The notes under the pieces: generated by a model
What the model was told of the DNA's origin: nothing
The model's database searches: none
What the model saw: the letters and a program-made list of their open reading frames with translations, nothing else
Shown: positions 1 through 8,554 of the stretch, piece by piece
Layout of the letters: each line of letters begins with the position of its first letter
How positions within the stretch are numbered: the first letter of the stretch is position 1
DNA from: Actinomycetes bacterium
Lineage (GTDB): Bacteria > Actinomycetota > Actinomycetes > Actinomycetales > Dermatophilaceae
NCBI GenBank assembly: GCA_023389095.1
Contig: JAEWFB010000131.1
Span: 1 to 13,242, forward strand
Length of the DNA stretch: 13,242 nucleotides
Direction of reading: 5' to 3'
Made by a program: the position numbers and the translations under genes

Positions 1-3000
1 CGAGTCGACCGTCTTGCCCGAGGGGATGCTCAGCGGCGTCGTCGCGAACAGCTTGGCGTGGCAGCTGTCGGTGCTCGTGCCGTTGAGGCGGTAGGCCATC
101 TCGATCGCGACGACGTTGCCGTACTGCGCCGAGCCGCACCAGTCGCCGTACTGCACCCGGTAGGGCGTCGTCGTGCCGTCGGTGAAGTGGACCGTCGCCG
201 TGACGTCCTGGGCCGTCTGCGTCGCCGTGCCGATGAACGACAGCTTCGTCGCACCCGGGGCCAGCGACACCTTGAGCGTCTGGCCCGCGCCCGTGGCGTT
301 GTCCTTCTGCCCGACCGGGATGCCCGGCATCGAGTAGCGCAGGTCGGTGCCCGGGACGGTGAGCAGCTTGCCCGGGACGCCGCCCGCTGCCGCGAGCGCC
401 TCTCGGGACAGGCCCGCCCGGTCGCCGTCGCACGGGACGGAGTCACCGACGTTGCCGAAGCACACCGAGTCGAACCCGGCTGCGTACGACGGCACCGTCG
501 CCGTGTGGACGGTGGCGCCGCCGAGGGCGGAGCCGCTGTCGTTGGCCGTCGTCACCGTGACCTTCGGCTGGTAGTAGCCGGGCTTGGCCCACGTGTGGCT
601 GCCGCGGATCGTGAACGACCCGAGGTCACCGGCCGCGATGGTGCCTTCCGAGCTCGAGCCGTCACCCCAGGCGATGGTCGCCTTCGCCGTGGCCGACGGG
701 TCCTGGCCCTGGCCGACGCCACCGGAGAAGGTGCCGACGGTGCCGGTCCAGGCGGTGCCCTCGGACGTCTCGAACGCGGGGCCGGCGGTCACCTTGATGC
801 CGGTGTTCTCCGCCTTCGAGCCGTCGGTGAGGAACTCGACCTCCGACAGGTTCGGCGCGGCTGCCCCCTTCGTCGCCGTGACGACGAGCCGGTAGGAGGT
901 GTACGTGCCGTTGTCGGCCATCGTGAACGGACGCGTCTGCACCCGCCACGGGAAGGACTGGTCGGTGCGCGTGTCGAGCGTGCGCCACGTCTTGCCGCCG
1001 TCCTTGGAGCCCTCGACGCGCCACGCGGACGGGTCGCCCGCGGCCGCGCCGGAGGTGATCGTGTACCACGTGGCCCGCTGGCCGACGCCCGACAGGTCGA
1101 ACGTCACGGTCGGCGTCGCCGTGGCGAACGCGGCCGAGGTGCGCGACGTGTCGTCGAAGAGCGCGGCGGCGTCGGCGCCCGACGCGAGACCGGTGGCCGA
1201 GGCGGTGCCACGACCGGGACCGGTCATGTCGCGCAGCGGCTTCGGGGCCTCGGTGCCCGTCGTCAGCGACGGCGGGGCGTCCTGGGCACGGGCGCCGAAG
1301 TCGGACGGCGTCGAACCCATCGCGAAGTCGATCGTCGAGGCGCCGGCGATCAGCGACTGGTCGATCGAGACCGACTTCTGCTTCTGCCCGTTGACCGTCA
1401 GGCCCTGGACGTAGAGGTTGCTCTCCGAGTTGCCGGGGGCGTTGACGACGAGGTCGCCCTGCGTGCGGTGCACCGTGACCTGCTGGAACTTCGGCGAGCC
1501 CACGGCCCACTGCGACGAGCCGACCTGCAGCGGGTAGATGCCGAGCGAGGAGAGGACGTACCAGGCCGACATCTCGCCGTTGTCCTCGTCGCCGGGGTAG
1601 CCCTGCCCGGTGTCGGTGCCGACGTAGAGGCGGCGCAGGATCTCGCGGACCTTGTCGGCCGTCTTGTACTGCTGGCCGGTCCAGTCGTACATGTACGCGA
1701 TGTGGTGCGAGACCTGGTTGGACTGGCCGAGCTGGCCCATCCGGACGTCACGCGCCTCGAGCATCTCGTGGATCGTGCCGCCGTAGCCGCCGGGCTTGGT
1801 CGCCGTCTCGGGCGTCGCGAAGAACGTGTCGAGCTTCTTCGCGAGGGCGTCGCGGCCGCCGTAGAGGTTGGCCAGGCCCGTGCCGTCCTGCGGTGCGTGG
1901 AAGGCGAAGTTCCAGCCGTTCGTCTCGGTGTAGTCACCGCCCCACGCCTCGGGGTCGAAGGTCGCCGGGAAGCTGCCGTCGGGCTTGCGTCCCTGGAAGA
2001 ACCCGACCTTCGGGTTGAAGGCGTTGACGTAGTGCGTGGCCCGCTCGAGGAAGTACTGCGACTCCTCCTGCAGCTGCGCGCGCCGGTTCGCCGGCGTGGC
2101 CGGGTCCTTGGCGAGCTTCGCGGCCATGTTGCCGATGCCGAAGTCGTTGATGAGGCCCTCGAGACCCCACGACACCGACTCACCGGTGCTCGTGCTCGTG
2201 TAGCCGAGGAAGATCGAGGTGTCGAGGCCCTTGCGGCCCACGGCGCTCGAGGTCGGCAGGACCGTCGCGTTCTTCAGCGCGGCGTCGTAGGTGCCGAGCG
2301 GGTCGGGGAGCTTGACGCCTTTGACGTACGCGTCGGCGAAGGCGACGTCCGAGCTGGTGCCGGTCATGAGGTCGGCGTAGCCCGGCGAGCTCCACCGGGC
2401 GATCCAGCCGCCGTCGCGGTACTGCTGGACGAAGCCGTCGGCGATCTCGGCCGCCACCTCGGGGTAGAGGAGGCTGTAGGCCGGCCACACGGTCCGGTAG
2501 GTGTCCCAGAAGCCGTTGTTGACGTAGATCTTGCCGTCCTTGACCGCGGCGTTCGTCGTCGTCGCGGTGGCCGAACCCGACTTGGCCGCAACGGGGCTCG
2601 CGTACTGGTAGTGCGGGGCCGCTGCCGTGCCGGTGTTCTCGAACTGGCTGTTCGGGTAGAGGTTGAGCCGGTAGAGGTTCGAGTACAGCGTCGTGCGCTG
2701 CGTGTCGGCGTTGGTGTCGGCGTTGGTCTTGACGCCGACGACGCCGAGGCGGTCGTTCCAGGCCGTGTTGGCGGCGGCGTGGACGGCGTCGAAGTCGCGC
2801 GCGGCCAGCTCGAGCGCGTGGTTGCGCTTGGCCTGGTCGAGCGAGATGAACGACGTGGCGAGCTTGAGCTCGACGGTCTTGTCGGTGCTCGTGTCGAACG
2901 AGGCGTACCGGGTGCCGGCGTGCCCGTTCGGGGCGGTGCCGGCCGCCGTGGCGGGCCGGTCGAAGGTGCCGTAGACGAACATCCGGCTCCGGCCGGCGGA

Positions 3001-4725
3001 CAGGCCGCTGCCGTTGTCGACCCAGCCGGTCACGGTGCCGGCCGCGGCGTCGACCGTGAAGGCGCCGTTGTCGTCGATGGTGTCGAGGACGAGGCTGCCC
3101 TTGGTCGTGCCGGACGGGAAGGTGAACCGGTAGACACCGCCGTGGTCGGCCGGCGTCATCTCCGACACGAGGCCGCCCTGGAGCACGGCCTTGTAGTAGT
3201 CGGGCCGCGCCACCTCGGTCTTGTGGTCGAAGGTCAGGGCACGGCCGGTGGCGCTGCCGGTCGGGATGCCGGTCGCGGTCGAGGGCATGACCGAGAGCTG
3301 GTTGCGGTCACCCATCCACGGGCTCGGCTCGTGCGAGATCGCGAAGCCCTGCATCACCGGGACGTTCGCGGCGTTGTTGGCCGACTGGTAGTAGTACTGC
3401 CACGACTGCGAGTTGGCGTTCGTCACCGGCGTGAAGAACGTGAAGCCGTTGGGCAGCGCGCTGATCGGCAGGTTGTTGCCGCGCGAGAAGCTGCCCGAGG
3501 CGTTGGTGCCCCGACGCGTGTCGACGAAGTTCGTCAGGTCTGCCGCGTTCACGGCGGCCGGGTGCGCGGCGACGTCGAGGTCGTCGATCCAGCCACCGAA
3601 TCGGGTGTCCTTCTTCGCCGTGTCGTTGTCGTAGCCGACGAGGATGCGGTCGATCGTCTTGCCCGCGGCGTAGGTGCCGACGTCGACGGAGACCGCGTTC
3701 CACTGGTTGGCGTAGAGGATCTTGCCCTTGCCCTGGCCGTTCGGGCTCGCGGCGACACCGTTGGCGTCCTTGGCCTCGAGGTCGGACAGGTAGGTGCCGT
3801 CGGTGAAGTGCAGGTCGAGCGCGCTGTACGTCGACGGGTAGGTCAGGTCGCCCGCGACCATGTCGGGGAAGACCTTGTAGGACAAGCGGGTTGCCGGGTT
3901 GACCGGGAGGTTGACGTCGAACAGCTTGTTCCAGGCGTAGCCGCGGCCGTCGGCGGTGTGACCGCCGGAGTAGCGCAGAGCCTTGACGCCGGTCCAGCCG
4001 ACGAGCGGCTTGATGTTGAAGCCGGAGATCGGGCCAGAGCCGACCTTGGTCACCATCGGGGTGGCCGGTCCGGTGCCCGTCGAGCCGTCGGAGATGTCCC
4101 AGTCGGCGAGCTGCACGATGCTGCCCGAGTGCACGGCCGTGACGTTGAGCCGGTAGAACGCGTAGCTGCCCGGCGTCGCGACCGTGAAGTCCTGCTTGGC
4201 GAAGCGGCCGGAGAAGTCGATGTTGCTGCGTGTGTCGAGGTCGGTCCACGTCGTGCCGTCGGCCGAGCCCTGGAGGGTGAAGCTCTTCGGGTCGCGTTCG
4301 GGAGAGTCGTTGGCCGAGGTCAGCGAGTACCGCACGACCTTGGCCGGCGAGGCGAGCTGGTAGCGGACCCAGCCGCTCGAGGCGAAGGCGAGCCACTTGG
4401 TGTCCGGGTTGGCGTCGGCGAGGTTCGCCGCGACCTCACCGGGCGAGTTCTCGGCGCTCGCCGTGACGGCGGTGACCTGCCCGAGCAGGCTGCCGTCGAC
4501 GCTCACCGTGCCGGTGACGTTCTTCTGCCGCGGCCCGTCGGGCCCGTTCTCCACCGTCGAGAACGCCGGCTGGGGGTCGCCGCTCTCGAACGAGGTCGAG
4601 AAGCTGCCGGTGTCGTCGGCGGCCGCGGCCGCCGCGCTGGGCGGTCCGGCGACCGCCCCCATCGTCGAGGTGACCAGCAGCGCCATGGCGACGGCGCCTC
4701 TCTGGATCCCTGGTGTCAAACCCAT
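1..4725 (-). CDS. Secreted multidomain GH92 alpha-mannosidase (3' end outside window)
   Basis: An exo-acting alpha-mannosidase of glycoside hydrolase family 92, exported to act on alpha-mannosides such as N-glycans or fungal mannan. At least 1575 codons are present with no stop before the left edge. The start ATG at 4725 follows GGAGG by 5 bases. Residues 1 to about 36 form a signal peptide ending in an alanine run. About 80-215 is an F5/8 type C-like carbohydrate-binding domain. About 220-390 is a beta-rich accessory region. The GH92 N-terminal domain begins near 396 (FVDTRRGT). The catalytic domain runs to about 1145 and carries NNGFWDTYRT (736-745), WGGDYTETNGW with Glu934 as likely general acid, and GDEDNGEMSAWY (1045-1056), whose acidic residues fit the catalytic base site. 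A second F5/8C-like domain (about 1170-1300), a PKD-like domain (about 1302-1380) and an unassigned beta-rich segment follow. GH92 enzymes are calcium-dependent inverting enzymes. The exact linkage cut cannot be read from sequence. Family call is firm. Confidence 0.93.
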   Translation of the reverse strand, partial: MGLTPGIQRGAVAMALLVTSTMGAVAGPPSAAAAAADDTGSFSTSFESGDPQPAFSTVENGPDGPRQKNVTGTVSVDGSLLGQVTAVTASAENSPGEVAANLADANPDTKWLAFASSGWVRYQLASPAKVVRYSLTSANDSPERDPKSFTLQGSADGTTWTDLDTRSNIDFSGRFAKQDFTVATPGSYAFYRLNVTAVHSGSIVQLADWDISDGSTGTGPATPMVTKVGSGPISGFNIKPLVGWTGVKALRYSGGHTADGRGYAWNKLFDVNLPVNPATRLSYKVFPDMVAGDLTYPSTYSALDLHFTDGTYLSDLEAKDANGVAASPNGQGKGKILYANQWNAVSVDVGTYAAGKTIDRILVGYDNDTAKKDTRFGGWIDDLDVAAHPAAVNAADLTNFVDTRRGTNASGSFSRGNNLPISALPNGFTFFTPVTNANSQSWQYYYQSANNAANVPVMQGFAISHEPSPWMGDRNQLSVMPSTATGIPTGSATGRALTFDHKTEVARPDYYKAVLQGGLVSEMTPADHGGVYRFTFPSGTTKGSLVLDTIDDNGAFTVDAAAGTVTGWVDNGSGLSAGRSRMFVYGTFDRPATAAGTAPNGHAGTRYASFDTSTDKTVELKLATSFISLDQAKRNHALELAARDFDAVHAAANTAWNDRLGVVGVKTNADTNADTQRTTLYSNLYRLNLYPNSQFENTGTAAAPHYQYASPVAAKSGSATATTTNAAVKDGKIYVNNGFWDTYRTVWPAYSLLYPEVAAEIADGFVQQYRDGGWIARWSSPGYADLMTGTSSDVAFADAYVKGVKLPDPLGTYDAALKNATVLPTSSAVGRKGLDTSIFLGYTSTSTGESVSWGLEGLINDFGIGNMAAKLAKDPATPANRRAQLQEESQYFLERATHYVNAFNPKVGFFQGRKPDGSFPATFDPEAWGGDYTETNGWNFAFHAPQDGTGLANLYGGRDALAKKLDTFFATPETATKPGGYGGTIHEMLEARDVRMGQLGQSNQVSHHIAYMYDWTGQQYKTADKVREILRRLYVGTDTGQGYPGDEDNGEMSAWYVLSSLGIYPLQVGSSQWAVGSPKFQQVTVHRTQGDLVVNAPGNSESNLYVQGLTVNGQKQKSVSIDQSLIAGASTIDFAMGSTPSDFGARAQDAPPSLTTGTEAPKPLRDMTGPGRGTASATGLASGADAAALFDDTSRTSAAFATATPTVTFDLSGVGQRATWYTITSGAAAGDPSAWRVEGSKDGGKTWRTLDTRTDQSFPWRVQTRPFTMADNGTYTSYRLVVTATKGAAAPNLSEVEFLTDGSKAENTGIKVTAGPAFETSEGTAWTGTVGTFSGGVGQGQDPSATAKATIAWGDGSSSEGTIAAGDLGSFTIRGSHTWAKPGYYQPKVTVTTANDSGSALGGATVHTATVPSYAAGFDSVCFGNVGDSVPCDGDRAGLSREALAAAGGVPGKLLTVPGTDLRYSMPGIPVGQKDNATGAGQTLKVSLAPGATKLSFIGTATQTAQDVTATVHFTDGTTTPYRVQYGDWCGSAQYGNVVAIEMAYRLNGTSTDSCHAKLFATTPLSIPSGKTVDS

Positions 4726-4773
4726 CGGTTCCTCCGTGCTCGTCCTTGAGCTGAGCGGTGCAAGACTCCGCGA

Positions 4774-4802
4774 GGCTTTCCCCGGGGGACGAGTGTCGTC
4801 AA
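4774..4802 (-). promoter_or_regulatory. Weak candidate promoter of the GH92 gene
   Basis: Read on the minus strand, TTGACG (4802-4797) is followed after 17 bases by AAAGCC (4779-4774). The -35 element is good and the -10 element is poor. It lies 49 bases or more upstream of the mannosidase start, and the candidate operator sits just upstream of it. The call rests on the -35 match and spacing only. Confidence 0.22.
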
Positions 4803-4818
4803 CGGTGCACATGGTTCT

Positions 4819-4845
4819 TGTCCGATCTGGACAGCCAATCGGACA
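4819..4845. promoter_or_regulatory. Candidate operator: TGTCC/GGACA repeats
   Basis: TGTCC at 4819-4823 and GGACA at 4829-4833 form a 15-bp inverted repeat with a 5-base centre. A second GGACA lies at 4841-4845. TGTCCGAT (4819-4826) is also the exact reverse complement of ATCGGACA (4838-4845), across 11 bases. The cluster lies between the divergent mannosidase and LacI-family genes, where a local repressor would bind. It lacks the central CG common in LacI-family operators, so its assignment to this repressor is inference. Confidence 0.4.
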
Positions 4846-4910
4846 GGAACTGGCCGACCGGCGATCCGGCACCCGCGTGTCGTTGCCGAGGTTTGCCCCG
4901 ATCTGCTCAT

Positions 4911-5960
4911 ATGTCCCGCATGACAGCGTTGTCTGACCACCGGACAGGCACACGTCCCACCATGGCGGACGTGGCCGCCGAGGCGCATGTCTCGGTCAAG
5001 ACGGTGTCGCGCGTCGTCAACCACGAGCCGGGGGTCCGGCCCGACACCGCCGAGCGGGTCCGGGCCGTCATCGAGCGGCTCGGCTTCCGCCGCCACGACG
5101 GCGCCCGACTCATCCGCCAGGGCCGCACCTTCACCATCGGGCTCGTCGTCGAGGACCTCGCCAACCCCTTCTACTCGCTCGTCGGGGCGGCGGTCGAGCG
5201 CGAGGCCCGCATCCGCCAGCACCAGCTCATCACCGCCTCGGCCGAGGGCTCCCCGAGCCGCGAGCGCGCCGCCCTCGAGGCCCTCATCGCCCGACGCGTC
5301 GACGGCATCGTCGTCGTACCTGCGAGCGAGGCCGCCTCGGCCGACCCGGAGATCGACGCGAGCGGCACCCCGATCGTCTACATGGACCGCCCGGTGCGCG
5401 GCACGCCCCGCGACACGGTCCTCAGCGACAACCAGGGCGGGGTCCGCAGCGCCATCGAGCACCTCGTCGCCCACGGCCACCGGCACATCGCGTTCCTCGG
5501 CGACGACCCCGGGTTCTGGACCGCCCGCCAGCGCCGCGAGTCCTTCGTCGCGACCCACGAGGCGCTCGGCCTGCCCGGCTCGGCCCGGGCCGTCATGGGA
5601 CCGCACTCGGTCGTGTCGGTCCGCGACGTCCTGACCCGCTGGAGCGCCGGCCCCGAGCCGATCACCGCCGTCATCACCGGCAACAACCGGATCACCCTCG
5701 CGGCGCTCTTCGCGATCCGCGACCTCCACGCGAACCTGTCGCTCGTCGGCTACGACGACTTCGAGCTCGCCGAGCTCATCGACCCACCCGTGACCGTCGT
5801 CCACCAGGACCCGGCCGCCATGGGGCAGAAGGCGGCCCAGCAGCTGTTCTCGCGCCTCCTCGGCGACGAGTCCCCACCGCAGACCGTCGTCATGCCGACG
5901 CGTCTCATCGTCCGCGCGTCCGGCGTCCGCCGCGACGGCACTCGAGGAAACCACCGATGA
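4911..5960 (+). CDS. LacI-family transcriptional regulator
   Basis: A sugar-responsive DNA-binding protein of 349 residues, a normal size for the family. Residues about 17-37 are the LacI helix-turn-helix (MADVAAEAHVSVKTVSRVVN), about 58-70 the hinge (ARLIRQGRT), and 76 to the end the periplasmic-binding-protein-like effector domain (IGLVVEDLANPFYS; VGYDDFELAELIDPPVTVV). The reading frame is open from 4758, but the extra N-terminal residues look nothing like the family. ATG 4911 gives the usual short leader; ATG 4920 is equally possible. ATG 4962 would remove the threonine that caps the first helix. No good ribosome-binding site precedes 4911 or 4920, so a leaderless transcript is possible. 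Its stop overlaps the manA start. By context it probably represses the mannosidase and its own operon until mannose or a derivative binds; the effector is inferred. Confidence 0.92.
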   Translation: MSRMTALSDHRTGTRPTMADVAAEAHVSVKTVSRVVNHEPGVRPDTAERVRAVIERLGFRRHDGARLIRQGRTFTIGLVVEDLANPFYSLVGAAVEREARIRQHQLITASAEGSPSRERAALEALIARRVDGIVVVPASEAASADPEIDASGTPIVYMDRPVRGTPRDTVLSDNQGGVRSAIEHLVAHGHRHIAFLGDDPGFWTARQRRESFVATHEALGLPGSARAVMGPHSVVSVRDVLTRWSAGPEPITAVITGNNRITLAALFAIRDLHANLSLVGYDDFELAELIDPPVTVVHQDPAAMGQKAAQQLFSRLLGDESPPQTVVMPTRLIVRASGVRRDGTRGNHR

Positions 5961-7015
5961 CCACGACCCAGCACCTCGTCCCGAGGCACCTGCCCGTCAA
6001 CACGCCGCACCGCTTCTACCGCGGCGGCGAGCGCATCCTCGCCTTCCGGGGCCTGCCCGTCCCCGACGGCTTCGACGGCCACCGCCCCGAGGACTGGCTC
6101 GCCTCGACGACCCGCCTCTTCGCCGAGGGCGGGGGCGGCGTCACCCACCTCGACGACGGCGCCGACCTGCCCTCCCTGCTCGAGGCCGACCCGGCCGAGT
6201 GGCTCGGCGAGGCGCACGTCGCCGCGTACGGAGTCGTGCCGGGCCTGCTGACCAAGCTCCTCGACAGCGGCGAGCGACTGCCCGTCCACTCGCACCCGGA
6301 CCGCGCCTTCGCCAAGGCGCACCTGCACTGCGACAACGGCAAGACCGAGGCGTGGATCGTCCTCGACGCCGAGCCCGGGGCCCGCGTCTGGCTCGGGTTC
6401 CGCGACGAGGTCTCCCCCGAGCACCTCGCCGACCTCGTCGAGGCCCAGGACGAGCAGCTGCTCGCGGCGCTCAACCCGGTCGAGGTGAGCCGCGGCGACG
6501 CGATCCTCGTGCCCGCGGGCCAGCCGCACGTCATCGGCGAGGGCGTCCTCGTCCTCGAGCTGCAGGAGCCGACCGACCTGTCCGTCATGCTCGAGCACGA
6601 GCGCTTCGGCCTCGAGGAGGCGCACGCCTTCCTCGGCCTCGAGCGCGGCCTCGCACTGCAGAGCGTCGACCGCGGTCCGCTGACCCGGGGGGCCCTGGCG
6701 GACCTACGGCGTCGCTGGTCGGACGTCGTCGGCGCGGGCGGGGCCCTGCCCCAGCAGGCCGACACCTTCTTCCGGGCGCAGGTCGTCCGGCCGACCGGCC
6801 CCGAGCCGGTCACCGTCGAGGCGGCGTTCGCCGTCACGGTCGTCGTCGACGGTCACGGGACCCTCGTGACCGGCGCCGACGGCACCGACGGCGCACCGAT
6901 GGACATCACCAGGGGAGATGTCCTCCTCGTCCCCCACGGCGCGGGCTCCGTCCGCATCGAGGGAGACGTCACCGTCATCCGGTGCATGCCACCGGACGGC
7001 ACCCCAGCCGCCTGA
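5957..7015 (+). CDS. manA: Class I (cupin) mannose-6-phosphate isomerase
   Basis: Interconverts mannose 6-phosphate and fructose 6-phosphate in the cytoplasm, feeding imported mannose into glycolysis. The 352-residue protein shows the zinc-site pattern of type I isomerases: His111 and His113 in LPVHSHPDRAFAK, Glu131 in GKTEAW, and His191 in VPAGQPHVIGEG. The C-terminal part (about 280-345) looks like a second, degenerate cupin. Its ATG overlaps the repressor stop (ATGA at 5957-5960), with GAGGAA just upstream, so translation is probably coupled. Lying between a LacI-family regulator and a sugar ABC importer, and beside a secreted alpha-mannosidase, it strongly suggests that mannose is the sugar handled. 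Because the protein needs a phosphorylated substrate, a mannose or glucose kinase must act first; none is encoded here. Confidence 0.92.
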   Translation: MTTTQHLVPRHLPVNTPHRFYRGGERILAFRGLPVPDGFDGHRPEDWLASTTRLFAEGGGGVTHLDDGADLPSLLEADPAEWLGEAHVAAYGVVPGLLTKLLDSGERLPVHSHPDRAFAKAHLHCDNGKTEAWIVLDAEPGARVWLGFRDEVSPEHLADLVEAQDEQLLAALNPVEVSRGDAILVPAGQPHVIGEGVLVLELQEPTDLSVMLEHERFGLEEAHAFLGLERGLALQSVDRGPLTRGALADLRRRWSDVVGAGGALPQQADTFFRAQVVRPTGPEPVTVEAAFAVTVVVDGHGTLVTGADGTDGAPMDITRGDVLLVPHGAGSVRIEGDVTVIRCMPPDGTPAA

Positions 7016-7117
7016 CCGCGGCACCGACACACGGCCGGACCCGGAGGGGGCACCGGCACGTCACCGAGCGTCTCAGCCACCAACCGGTCGGGACATCGGA
7101 ACCAACAAGGAGGATCA

Positions 7118-8434
7118 ATGCGCAACAGGGCTGTTGCAGCCGTGGCGATGGCGGGGGTCGTGGCCGTCGCGCTCGCCGCCTGCGGGTCGGGCTCGACGAA
7201 CGACACCGGCGGGTCCGGTGGCGCCCCGAGCACCTCGCTCGCGACCAAGGCCGGCGGTGCCGGCGGTGACGTCGGCGTGTTCACGTGGTGGGCGGCCGGC
7301 TCGGAGAAGAAGGGCCTCGACGCGCTCGTGGCTCTCTTCAAGGAGAAGTACCCGAACGACAACTTCGTCAACCTCGCCGTGGCCGGTGGCGCCGGGTCGA
7401 ACGCGAAGGCCAAGCTCGCGTCCGACCTGCAGAACAACCAGCCGCCGGACTCGTTCCAGGGTCACGCCGGCGCCGAGCTCGCCGACTACATCGACGCGTC
7501 CCAGATCGAGCCCGTCAACGACGTCATCCAGGCGCTCGGTGGCCAGTCGGTCTTCCCGAAGAACCTCATCGAGCGGCTCACCGTCGACGGCAACATCTAC
7601 TCGGTGCCCTCGAACATCCACCGCGCCAACGTCGTGTGGGCCAACGTCGCCGTGCTGAAGAAGGCCGGCGTCAACCAGCCCCCGAAGGACATCAAGTCCT
7701 GGATCGCCGACATGGACAAGATCAAGGCCTCCGGCGTCTCGACGCCGCTGGCCGTCTCGGGCACGTGGACCCAGGTCCAACTGTTCGAGAACGTCCTCAT
7801 CGCCGACCTCGGCGCCGACAAGTACAGCGGCCTGTTCGACGGCAAGACCGCGTGGGACTCCCCGGAGGTCAAGACCGCCGCCGCCGACTACAAGAAGCTG
7901 CTGTCGTACGCCAACACGGCCTCCGACGGTGACGACTGGCCGGTCGCGACCGACATGGTCATCGACGGCAAGGCCGCCTACAACGTCATGGGCGACTGGG
8001 CCGTGGCCGAGTTCGCGGACAAGGGCAAGAAGCAGGACCAGGACTGGACGTGGTTCCCGACCCCGGGCACCGACGGCGTCTTCGACTTCCTCGCCGACTC
8101 CTTCACGCTCCCCAAGGGCGCGAAGAACCCCGGTGGCACGAAGGACTGGCTCATGCTCATCGGCTCGGCCGAGGGCCAGAAGGCCTTCAACCTGGCCAAG
8201 GGCTCGATCCCGGCGCGCACCGACGTGCCGAAGACCGACTTCCCGCCCTACCAGCAGGCCGCGATGGACGCGTTCAAGTCCAACACCATCGTGTCCTCGA
8301 TCGCGCACGGCGCCGCCGTGTCGCTCGCGTGGAACGCGGACATCAGCACCGCGATCAGCAAGTTCTACTCGAGCAAGGACGACGCGACCCTCGTGAGCGA
8401 CCTCGCGGCCGCCGCGAAGAAGTACGTCAGCTGA
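7118..8434 (+). CDS. Sugar ABC importer, substrate-binding lipoprotein
   Basis: The extracellular sugar-capturing subunit of an ABC importer, 438 residues, solute-binding family 1. Residues 1-22 are a lipoprotein signal with lipobox LAAC; Cys22 would be lipidated and anchored to the outer face of the membrane. A Gly/Ser/Thr linker runs to about 50. The mature part has VFTWWAAGSEKKGLDAL, VAGGAGSNAKAKL, PPDSFQGHAGAEL, YSVPSNIHRANVVW and AAYNVMGDWAVAEF. As I recall them, these blocks resemble the glucose/galactose-binding protein of Thermus thermophilus and relatives that bind glucose or mannose, rather than maltose-type oligosaccharide binders. A strong AAGGAGG lies 4 bases before the ATG. It is separated from manA by 102 bases and followed by a hairpin before the permease genes. 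Mannose as ligand is inferred from context and family resemblance. Confidence 0.93.
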   Translation: MRNRAVAAVAMAGVVAVALAACGSGSTNDTGGSGGAPSTSLATKAGGAGGDVGVFTWWAAGSEKKGLDALVALFKEKYPNDNFVNLAVAGGAGSNAKAKLASDLQNNQPPDSFQGHAGAELADYIDASQIEPVNDVIQALGGQSVFPKNLIERLTVDGNIYSVPSNIHRANVVWANVAVLKKAGVNQPPKDIKSWIADMDKIKASGVSTPLAVSGTWTQVQLFENVLIADLGADKYSGLFDGKTAWDSPEVKTAAADYKKLLSYANTASDGDDWPVATDMVIDGKAAYNVMGDWAVAEFADKGKKQDQDWTWFPTPGTDGVFDFLADSFTLPKGAKNPGGTKDWLMLIGSAEGQKAFNLAKGSIPARTDVPKTDFPPYQQAAMDAFKSNTIVSSIAHGAAVSLAWNADISTAISKFYSSKDDATLVSDLAAAAKKYVS

Positions 8435-8467
8435 CGCGGCTGCGGCCCACCGTCCACTGCCGCCGTC

Positions 8468-8509
8468 GGCCGGCGCGGTCCCCTGGTCCACCCGGGGTCC
8501 GCGCCGGCC
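8468..8509 (+). terminator. Intercistronic hairpin (attenuator or mRNA stabiliser)
   Basis: GGCCGGCGCGG (8468-8478) pairs perfectly with CCGCGCCGGCC (8499-8509). After one T-T mismatch, CCCC (8480-8483) pairs with GGGG (8494-8497), leaving a 10-base loop. There is no T run. It sits in the 120 bases between the binding-protein stop and the permease start. In many binding-protein operons such a structure makes the binding protein more abundant than the membrane subunits; that role is inferred here. Confidence 0.6.
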
Positions 8510-8554
8510 GGTCGGCCACCTCCAGCGCCCCACCGTTCCCAGCAAGGACCATCC

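Noticed and set aside
58..4749. A 1563-residue open frame on the plus strand.
   Set aside because: It lies antisense to the GH92 gene. Its product is Arg/Val/Gly/Asp-rich with no recognisable domain, as expected from codon bias in GC-rich DNA. The minus-strand frame has clear family motifs, a signal peptide and a ribosome-binding site.
7034..7057. A short inverted repeat (GCCGG...CCGGC) between manA and the binding-protein gene.
   Set aside because: Only 5 plus 3 interrupted pairs, common by chance at this GC content; too weak to call a terminator.
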